Source of the DNA: Acidobacteriaceae bacterium
Lineage (GTDB): Bacteria; Acidobacteriota; Terriglobia; Terriglobales; Acidobacteriaceae
Direction of reading: 5' to 3'
Assembly: GCA_003133425.1 (NCBI GenBank)
Contig: PKXI01000388.1
Coordinates: 1-5,605, forward strand
DNA: 5,605 bases
A program made the translations under genes and the position numbers. Shown here in pieces: positions 1 through 5,338 of this stretch; within the stretch, counting starts at the first letter, position 1, and every line of letters starts with the position of its first letter. The notes beneath the pieces are model-generated. The model was not told where the DNA came from, did no database searches, and saw only the letters and a list, made by a program, of their open reading frames with translations.

Positions 1-1986
1 AATAGCTAGCTTCGCTGCGCTTACCAGGCTGCCGCCATTGGCAGGATCCCAACCAGCCAGGCGGTTGGACCGCTCCTTCCATGGCGTGTAGAAATCGTCA
101 CGCAGTCCGAAGTTTAAAGTGAGTTTAGGGGTGACGCGATAGCTATCCTGCGCGTAAACGCTGGGCCGGAATCGATGCATGCTGAAGAATTGGGAGACGT
201 CCAGCGAAGAGCTGATCGGGCGGCCATAAAGGAAGTCCGCAAGTCCGTAGCCTGTGTACGCCCCGGAGAAGTTCATGGTTCCGTTGGGATGCAATGGTGA
301 AAAGAACGCAAATCTGGCGCTGCTCCAGGTTCCGCCGATTTTGAAGTCATGCTTTCCGCGGGTGAGCGAGAATGCCTGATCGAACTCCCAGAGATTGTTG
401 GCTTTCTGCAGGCTACCGGAGTTATCACCCAAGGAGGCGTTGCCGGAGATCACAATGTTTGTGAATCCCTGCGCGCCGCCCGCGTTTGCGTTGGGAATGC
501 CGTATTGCTGTGCAACGTTGTTTCCAATCTGAGTCCCTTGGTCGATGATGTGTTCAGTTAAACGCGAGAATCCCAGTCGGGCTTCGTAATACTTGGTCGG
601 CCCAAGGGAGCGGCCGTAGCCGAGAACAACCTGCTTGCCTGGGGCAAGGGTGGTGCCTGGATAGCCAGGGCCACCGCCTATCGCAGGGGGTGGGAGATTA
701 CCGGGATTGAATGTCGTGGGATCCTCAAGGCTGAAACGACCGAAGATAGAGGTGGTGGATGTATGGAAGTCAACGCGAACGTCCCCTTGATCGATGTCGT
801 TGGTCAGCGGGCCATTGTAAAGAAAGTTGCTGGCCTGGGCATTCGCGGCGCCGTAGTTGGGATTCGGGAAGAGAGCCACTAGTGTTGCGGCCGTGGGATC
901 GATTGACTGCACCTGGTTTTTGGGCAGAGGCGTTGTGGTTCCCGGAATTGTCAAGGTTTTGGACAGCGCAGAAAAGTCGCCTGTTTTAAAGGCGGGGATT
1001 GGAACCGTGCTCACGTACGTCTGACTCTGTGCCTGACGCTTTCCTTCATAGTCGATAAAGAAGAATAGCTTGTCTTTTCCATTGAAAACATGAGGAATGA
1101 CGATGGGTCCGGACAGATTAGCGCCAAACTGATTCAGGTGAAAAGGCGGAATCGGCTTTGTGGCGGAGTCGAAATAATTCTTGGCATCGAAGGCTGAATT
1201 CCGAACGAATTCGTACAAGGTCCCATGAAGATTGTTGGTTCCGGAACGGAATGTTGCGTTGATCGTAGTGGGTCCGCCACCATAAGCGGCCGTAGCGGCA
1301 CTGGTCTGAACGTTGAACTCCTGAATCGCATCGACTGGAGGAAAGAAGATGAGCACGTTCGTATCGACATCGTTGCTCCATATTCCGTCGAACAGATAGA
1401 CGCCTAGATCGGAGGGGTTTCCATTGATGTTGGAGCCGTTGGTGCCTCGGCCTGCGGTATAGCCTCCGTTCGTTGAGTTGGTTCCATTGCCGTGATTGTA
1501 GACACCGGGCGCGAGTTGCACCAACTGAGTAAAGTTGCGGCTGTTGAGAGGGAGATCGACCACCTGCTGGGAGTTCCGGACATTGCCCAGATCCGAGGAG
1601 GTCGTCTCGAGCATCTCACCGGCGGCGTTGACCATGACTGTTTCGACGGTCGTGCCGACGGACAACGCGATGTCCAGGTCAAGCTTCTGGCCAACAGCGA
1701 GATCGAAGGTTCGCACTTCATTGTTGAAGCCGCTCCTCTTTATGCTGACCGAATAGCGGCCCGGCTGCAAGGCAACGAAATTCCACTCGCCACTGGAGTT
1801 GGAAATCGTGTTGCGGGTAACATTCGTGTTGAGACTGGTGGCCTCGACGGTCGCGTTGGGAATGATTGCCCCGTTTTGATCCTTCACCACACCCGAGACA
1901 GATCCAGCTTCAAACTGCGCGAAGGCGCCGATGGAGGCCAGAAAGAACAGAACTAGAAGAAAGCAGAATCGGCTTAGCTTTGACAT
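1..1986 (-). CDS. Oar-like TonB-dependent receptor with N-terminal carboxypeptidase-regulatory-like domain (3' end outside window)
   Basis: Likely an outer-membrane beta-barrel that imports a ligand with TonB energy. The minus-strand frame is open for all 662 codons to the window edge, so the C-terminal barrel is cut off by the window, not by mutation; family members are often about 1000-1200 residues. Residues 1-24 are a Sec signal peptide (hydrophobic LLVLFFLASIGAFA, cleavage near AFA-Q). Residues about 28-110 are the carboxypeptidase-regulatory-like Ig fold (VSGVVKDQNGAIIPNATV, then LQPGRYSVSI). A TonB plug follows at about 115-250 (LPLNSRNFTQLVQLAPGV, YLFDGIWSND, then a TFRSGTNNLHGTLYEF stretch). 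Barrel signatures include LNQFGANLSGP and DKLFFFIDYEGKR (284-317) and YAQDSYRVTPKLTLNFGLR (611-629). The start at 1986 has GGAGG about 10 bases upstream and leads straight into the signal peptide. It lies 240 bases downstream of the Tat hydrolase gene on the same strand. The ligand cannot be read from sequence; a glycan is inferred from the neighbour. Confidence 0.93.
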   Translation of the reverse strand, partial: MSKLSRFCFLLVLFFLASIGAFAQFEAGSVSGVVKDQNGAIIPNATVEATSLNTNVTRNTISNSSGEWNFVALQPGRYSVSIKRSGFNNEVRTFDLAVGQKLDLDIALSVGTTVETVMVNAAGEMLETTSSDLGNVRNSQQVVDLPLNSRNFTQLVQLAPGVYNHGNGTNSTNGGYTAGRGTNGSNINGNPSDLGVYLFDGIWSNDVDTNVLIFFPPVDAIQEFNVQTSAATAAYGGGPTTINATFRSGTNNLHGTLYEFVRNSAFDAKNYFDSATKPIPPFHLNQFGANLSGPIVIPHVFNGKDKLFFFIDYEGKRQAQSQTYVSTVPIPAFKTGDFSALSKTLTIPGTTTPLPKNQVQSIDPTAATLVALFPNPNYGAANAQASNFLYNGPLTNDIDQGDVRVDFHTSTTSIFGRFSLEDPTTFNPGNLPPPAIGGGPGYPGTTLAPGKQVVLGYGRSLGPTKYYEARLGFSRLTEHIIDQGTQIGNNVAQQYGIPNANAGGAQGFTNIVISGNASLGDNSGSLQKANNLWEFDQAFSLTRGKHDFKIGGTWSSARFAFFSPLHPNGTMNFSGAYTGYGLADFLYGRPISSSLDVSQFFSMHRFRPSVYAQDSYRVTPKLTLNFGLRDDFYTPWKERSNRLAGWDPANGGSLVSAAKLAI

Positions 1987-2226
1987 CACTGTTTCCCCTC
2001 CCAAGGGATGGTCATTGATTGTTGTGAGGAGTCGGAAATATGCTTGGTATCTTGCTACGACTCACTCCGTTTTGCGAACCGCGTGCGACTCGATCGTAGC
2101 CTGATCGAGGTGCACGTTGAAGCCGTGAACGGTCGGCAGGGCGATGCTCGCCAAGCCCCCTTTATCTTCACGTGATCGCCCGATATAATCTCGAATCGAC
2201 GATTCGGTCTTGCATCGGGCGCATTG
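1987..2226 (-). other. Intergenic gap between hydrolase and receptor genes
   Basis: This is the 240-base spacer between the two large minus-strand genes. The part next to the hydrolase stop holds a nested palindrome. Bases 2062-2226 stay open in the hydrolase frame after its TAA, with 27 of the last 32 sense codons ending in G or C. The receptor ribosome-binding site (GGGAGGGG on the minus strand, 2002-1995) lies at the far end. I see no U-tracted terminator and no convincing -35/-10 pair on the minus strand, so co-transcription of the two genes is possible but unproven. Confidence 0.6.
2177..2221. repeat. Nested inverted repeat just after the hydrolase stop codon
   Basis: Outer arms CGCCCGAT (2177-2184) and ATCGGGCG (2214-2221) are perfect 8-bp complements. 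Inner arms CGAATC (2192-2197) and GATTCG (2201-2206) are perfect 6-bp complements around a 3-base loop. The two stems are separated by 7 bases on each side. On the minus-strand transcript this folds five bases after the hydrolase stop codon. No U-run follows, so a processing, stability or attenuation hairpin, or a protein-binding site, fits better than an intrinsic terminator. The pairing is seen directly; the role is inferred. Confidence 0.55.
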
Positions 2227-4413
2227 TTAGCTGGAATAGATCGCGGCAACTTCATAATCGTCGATCCGCGGAATGACAAATTCGATGCTTTGACTGGCGG
2301 TGCGGAAAGCGAGATCCTTGCCGGCGCGAAGCAACTCGACCCGGCTCACCTTGGCTCCATCCGGCAGTTGCAACCGGACTTTCTGTTCGCCGATTGGATA
2401 GGTCTTCCTCAGCCATCCTCGATGCGTATTCGGGTTGGTGTAATTGAGCACGTGCACAGCGAAGCCCGCCTCAGTCTCCCAACCGATTGTCTCCACGAGT
2501 CCATCGCCAGTAACAGTAAACGGAGCCTCGTTACCGGCAACCCAGCGGATTGTGTTCTGCAGCAACTCGCTCAGATCAGTATTGCCGGAGCGCCACATGG
2601 TCTGGTCAATGTCGCCGGGGAAATAAGCCAAACGACTGCTTCCCTGCTCGCGCAACACTACGGCCGGTTCAGTTGTGTGGGATACGGGCGGATAGGCAAG
2701 CTCAGGCGGATAAGCGACAAAGCCTGGAACTACCGTAAGGACCGGATCTGCAACGGGAGCAACAGGAACCCGATTCTCCGCTCCGGGCAGCCAGTTGGTA
2801 TCTTCAAATCCATCAAGAATCGGATGCTTCCTCTCGATCCTGCCATAGTAGGGATTTCCGTTGGTGCCGATCACTTCTCCGGTCCGGTGAATACCGAGAA
2901 CATCGGCAAGGCCAAAGTCGTTGCGGCGCACGTTGTTCTCGTCGAACATGCTGGTTTCGAAAGTAGCCAACAATGATCCACCCGACTTTACATACTCCCG
3001 AATTTGGCTGCACTGTTCGTCGCTGAGCAGGGCCGTATTGGGCAGGATAAGCGCGCGATATTTGCGCAGCCGTTCCAGCTCAAGCCGGTCTTCGTGGACG
3101 AGATCAAACGCGAAGCGGCCCTCGAGCATCGCGTAGTAGATGCCATTCAGGTTATCGCGCATCTGCTGGCGGCCAGGTGCACGATAGAACAATTGCGTCC
3201 GCTGCCCCATGACGACACCGATGTTTGCGAGTGTGCGCTTGTTGGTGAAGTGCCGGTCGTGCGGTGCAGTCCATGGGAAGTAAGTGCGCGCAAGCTTGGG
3301 GATGCGCCGGTCTTCTCCCAGTCCCTTTTCGGCGCCAACAAAGTGATTGTCGGGCACCATCCCGCTGGCCAGCGATTCATTGAACCACATGGCCAGTTCA
3401 GCCGGAGACTTGGCTGAGTTGCGCCAGCGCACTCCTCCGGTGGCGTAGGCTGCCGTGCAATTCACAGCGACCTTGCCATCCTGAACGGCGTTGCACACCC
3501 TGCCCTGTATGCTGCACCCCCAAATTGGGTCGGTTTCTCCGCGGCCCTGGTTATCGGCGTGGAACCAGGCACAGATCTTTCCCAGTTTCGCAAGGTTGGC
3601 AGCGCCGTGAGCTGCCGCGCCCAGGTTGGCAAAATAGAAATTGGCTGCCCTCTTCTCTTTCGCAATGTCGTCGAACATCTTCCAAAGGAAAAGGACCCGT
3701 TCGTTGAACTTCTCCCAATAGGCTGGGGTATCAGATGGAGGAAGCTTACTGCACTGTTGGCAGTGACAGACCGGCATGATGCCGCCAGGCGGCCAACCGT
3801 TTGTGTAGAGTGCGTCCACATCGTAACGCGAGTTCACTTCGCGCATAACCGCGGGAATGTAGTCCGTCATGTAAGTAGAGAACATGCAGGTACGAAACAG
3901 CCGCGGATCTTCAATGCTACGCAGAGCATTTCCCTGCGCGTCGCGCATTGCCCACTCAGGATGCGCATTGAGCGCCTCATCCCAGTTCAGGTCGGGGCTC
4001 ATACGCCCGACAACACGCATTCCGCGCTTCTTGGCCGCGTCGCAACATTCCCCAAAAAAGTCACGGTCACCGAGGAACTTGCCACGCCTGAAGAATGGTA
4101 CTTTCGTCGGATAGTAGGCGATAATGCCCGTCACGCTGATAAAGATGACGTCGGCCTTGACACTTTTCCAATATTCGGCCCACTCTTCCACGTTCATTTC
4201 CACTGGGTCATGCTCGGTCATGTTCAGTTGACCGACGCGATGAATTGTCTGCTGCCAGGGCTTCGACGTATCCGGCGCGAGAACGCTAGACGGTGACGCT
4301 GAATCAGGCGAGATGTGTCCGGGTTCGGCCAGTGCCGGCATTGAGAGTTCAGCGAGCGAGGTCAATGGAAGTGCAGCCAGCCCGGTCTTCAAAAAGGAGC
4401 GTCGATTAAACAT
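2227..4413 (-). CDS. Tat-exported hypothetical glycoside hydrolase (GHL6-type barrel plus GH42-type trimerisation domain)
   Basis: Complete 728-residue protein, probably a periplasmic or secreted enzyme acting on a glycan or glycoside; the substrate is not readable. The start at 4413 is chosen because it begins a textbook twin-arginine signal, NRRSFLKTG at residues 3-11, with likely cleavage after PALA at 29; an upstream ATG at 4536 would bury that signal. Residues about 60-225 resemble hypothetical glycoside hydrolase family GHL6 (EEWAEYWKSVKADVIFIS, KKRGMRVVGRMSPDLNWDEA, HPEWAMRDAQGN, then YDVDALYTNGWPP and a CxCxxC group at 216-221). Residues about 396-510 match the beta-galactosidase trimerisation domain, an amidotransferase-like fold (IGVVMGQRTQLFYRAPG, RKYRALILPNTALLSDEQ, YVKSGGSLLATFETS). 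Residues about 635-728 form a beta-rich C-terminal domain ending naturally in PRIDDYEVAAIYSS. The ribosome-binding site is weak (GGACGG about 5 bases before the ATG), and a short ORF overlaps the start by 8 bases, so translational coupling is possible. Family membership is from recalled motifs, not a search. Confidence 0.85.
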   Translation of the reverse strand: MFNRRSFLKTGLAALPLTSLAELSMPALAEPGHISPDSASPSSVLAPDTSKPWQQTIHRVGQLNMTEHDPVEMNVEEWAEYWKSVKADVIFISVTGIIAYYPTKVPFFRRGKFLGDRDFFGECCDAAKKRGMRVVGRMSPDLNWDEALNAHPEWAMRDAQGNALRSIEDPRLFRTCMFSTYMTDYIPAVMREVNSRYDVDALYTNGWPPGGIMPVCHCQQCSKLPPSDTPAYWEKFNERVLFLWKMFDDIAKEKRAANFYFANLGAAAHGAANLAKLGKICAWFHADNQGRGETDPIWGCSIQGRVCNAVQDGKVAVNCTAAYATGGVRWRNSAKSPAELAMWFNESLASGMVPDNHFVGAEKGLGEDRRIPKLARTYFPWTAPHDRHFTNKRTLANIGVVMGQRTQLFYRAPGRQQMRDNLNGIYYAMLEGRFAFDLVHEDRLELERLRKYRALILPNTALLSDEQCSQIREYVKSGGSLLATFETSMFDENNVRRNDFGLADVLGIHRTGEVIGTNGNPYYGRIERKHPILDGFEDTNWLPGAENRVPVAPVADPVLTVVPGFVAYPPELAYPPVSHTTEPAVVLREQGSSRLAYFPGDIDQTMWRSGNTDLSELLQNTIRWVAGNEAPFTVTGDGLVETIGWETEAGFAVHVLNYTNPNTHRGWLRKTYPIGEQKVRLQLPDGAKVSRVELLRAGKDLAFRTASQSIEFVIPRIDDYEVAAIYSS

Positions 4414-4657
4414 TGTCACCGTCCGTGAAAAAGTATAGGAATTCAGAAGGTTGATGGATTGTGACGCCCAACGTCGGTCCTGCATACCGACGGAGATACA
4501 CCAGCAATCCGCATTCGCCCAAAGCTTTCTTTGCATCCTGCAGCGTAGGCGGAAGCACGCGCCCCGTCGAAATCGTCCTCACCAATGTTCGGCAAGATTG
4601 GACTGTACGCTCGAGGCACCTGACAGCAGTCTTCGTGTTTTTAGCCGGGACTTCCAT
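4406..4657 (-). CDS. Small hypothetical ORF overlapping the hydrolase start
   Basis: An 83-codon minus-strand frame whose stop (TAA, 4408-4406) overlaps the hydrolase start by 8 bases (ATGTTTAA). GGGG ends four bases before its ATG, with GGAG further upstream. The product is Cys- and Arg-containing with no signal peptide or membrane segment; its second half (TLQDAKKALGECGLLVYL) could be helical. I do not recognise a family. Evidence for coding is the overlap geometry and the purine-rich start. Evidence against is its short length and mixed codon use. It could be a leader peptide coupling translation of the hydrolase, the eroded end of an older gene, or chance. Confidence 0.25.
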   Translation of the reverse strand: MEVPAKNTKTAVRCLERTVQSCRTLVRTISTGRVLPPTLQDAKKALGECGLLVYLRRYAGPTLGVTIHQPSEFLYFFTDGDNV

Positions 4658-4904
4658 AAGTCCCCGTCTCCGATCGTTGGGAATTCATGGTCGTGGGCAT
4701 AGGTATTGGTAAGCGAATAGCGAGATATAAATCGCTTTCTTCACATCTCACTTTTTCTGATGGCTGGTATCCAATGAAGCGAAATTTAATACCGATAGGA
4801 TGACGCTTGTCAAGCGCGTGATGAAAATGAATCAATTCATCACACATTTTGCCACGGATATGCGCCGGAAATAGATCGAGTAATTCTCGTAAAATGATAG
4901 ACAT
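4641..4904 (-). CDS. Small hypothetical ORF in AT-rich segment
   Basis: An 87-residue minus-strand frame starting at the ATG at 4904, with AGAGG seven bases upstream. A start at 4934 in the same frame has no comparable site. The first about 68 residues read like a globular protein (LRELLDLFPAHIRGKMCDEL, then FRFIGYQPSEKV and SDLYLAIRLPI). The last 20 residues look like low-quality sequence, so the true end may have been lost by recombination. Codons are far more AT-rich than in the two large genes. It overlaps the next short ORF by 17 bases, and an 11-bp inverted repeat sits 36 bases upstream. No family recognised; a horizontally acquired small gene or remnant is possible. Confidence 0.3.
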   Translation of the reverse strand: MSIILRELLDLFPAHIRGKMCDELIHFHHALDKRHPIGIKFRFIGYQPSEKVRCEESDLYLAIRLPIPMPTTMNSQRSETGTYGSPG

Positions 4905-4940
4905 GCACCGACCTCTAGAATTTCGAGGAGACAAGCAATT

Positions 4941-4965
4941 ATTTTTATGGTCCTACCATAAAAAT
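4941..4965. repeat. Perfect 11-bp inverted repeat, operator-like
   Basis: Arms ATTTTTATGGT (4941-4951) and ACCATAAAAAT (4955-4965) are exact complements around a three-base CCT spacer. The dyad symmetry and AT-rich ends resemble a dimeric regulator's operator. It lies 36 bases upstream of the minus-strand ATG at 4904, where a repressor site would be expected. As RNA it could also form a hairpin, but no U-tract follows. The symmetry is seen directly; the regulatory role is inferred. Confidence 0.45.
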
Positions 4966-5090
4966 GGCCAGACCATCCTTTATGCGCTGGGACGTCCAAA
5001 ACTGGCCACAGCGCGATATACAGGCAGTGGGCGAAGAATTGGCGATCTCAAGCAAAAGGCTCGGCGGCCTTACGAGCCGGTGAATTAGAC

Positions 5091-5280
5091 ACCGAGCAGT
5101 AGTGCTCGGTCAATGAGATTTCAATAGTTCGGTGTTCCCCTAAGTGACCGTGGACCAACATTGAATCTCTACATTGCTTATGGGGATTGGACGATACCGA
5201 GGGGCAATTTGCATTCTGCTTTGTGATCAAACCCACACCTTTTGACACGGCCGGATCGTTGAGATCCGGCCGATTTTTTT
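5091..5280 (+). ncRNA. Candidate structured small RNA ending in an intrinsic terminator
   Basis: About 190 bases with dense complementarity and no convincing ORF. ACCGAGCA (5091-5098) pairs perfectly with TGCTCGGT (5103-5110) over a 4-base loop. TCGGT (5129-5133) can pair with ACCGA (5196-5200), enclosing CCCCTAAG (5137-5144) paired to CTTATGGGG (5177-5185) with one bulged T. The strong terminator at 5248-5280 closes the unit. No plus-strand gene follows in the window, so a riboswitch is unlikely. I find no good promoter, and it does not show the long end-to-end closing stem expected of 6S RNA. It could instead be the 3' untranslated part of a transcript coming from further left. Confidence 0.25.
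5248..5280 (+). terminator. Rho-independent terminator, plus strand
   Basis: CGGCCGGATC (5248-5257) and GATCCGGCCG (5263-5272) form a perfect 10-bp GC-rich stem with a 5-base loop GTTGA, followed by A and seven T. On the minus strand the stem is not followed by a T-run, so it acts on plus-strand transcripts only. It implies a transcription unit reaching this point from the left, although every large gene here is on the opposite strand. Confidence 0.85.
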
Positions 5281-5338
5281 GTTGAGGTTAGCGGGTGGGT
5301 TTTCAGACCCCTTTTGTTACAGGCAGAAAAGGCCTGGT

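Larger units (their letters stand above)
4414..5338. other. Long stretch without a confident gene, upstream of the hydrolase
   Basis: This 925-base stretch separates the hydrolase start from the recombinase remnant. By direct count 4681-4980 is about 41% GC, against about 62% in a sampled 60-base line inside the hydrolase gene. It contains the two doubtful short ORFs, an 11-bp inverted repeat, a cluster of hairpins and one strong plus-strand terminator. A TATACT box (4437-4432, minus strand) lies 18 bases before the hydrolase ATG but lacks a recognisable -35 partner. Bases 5281-5338, between the terminator and the recombinase stop, show only a weak CAGGC/GCCTG hairpin (5320-5336). Confidence 0.6.

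Noticed and set aside
1492..1956. 154-codon plus-strand open frame
   Set aside because: Antisense to the signal peptide, regulatory-like and plug domains of the receptor; no motifs.
2184..2189. Exact TATAAT on the plus strand
   Set aside because: No -35 element at 16-18 bases upstream, and it points antisense into the hydrolase gene; it overlaps the nested palindrome.
2224..2976. 250-codon plus-strand open frame
   Set aside because: It lies wholly antisense to the hydrolase gene apart from three bases, has no recognisable domain or ribosome-binding site, and is the expected shadow of a GC3-rich gene.
3559..4296. 245-codon plus-strand open frame
   Set aside because: Antisense to the GHL6 barrel region of the hydrolase; the translation shows no family motifs.
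4432..4437. TATACT -10-like box before the hydrolase (minus strand)
   Set aside because: No -35 match at usual spacing and it would give a very short leader; kept only as a remark.
4414..4536. Longer hydrolase start at 4536 adding 41 residues
   Set aside because: The extra residues show no homology-like pattern and would place the twin-arginine signal internally; the start at 4413 begins the signal directly.
4849..5088. 79-codon plus-strand frame, with possible starts at 4849, 4894 or 4903
   Set aside because: No ribosome-binding site at any start and no recognised motif; its head overlaps the better-supported minus-strand ORF and it runs through the inverted repeat. Not excluded as the source of the plus-strand transcript, but too weak to list as a gene.
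5048..5248. 66-codon minus-strand frame
   Set aside because: Covers the hairpin-rich stretch, has no motif and starts inside the terminator stem.
5091..5280. 6S RNA
   Set aside because: Size and terminator fit, but the two ends do not form the long closing stem with a central bubble.
5301..5319. GGGT/ACCC hairpin followed by CTTTTG as a second plus-strand terminator
   Set aside because: The stem is only four base pairs; a far stronger terminator lies 20 bases upstream.
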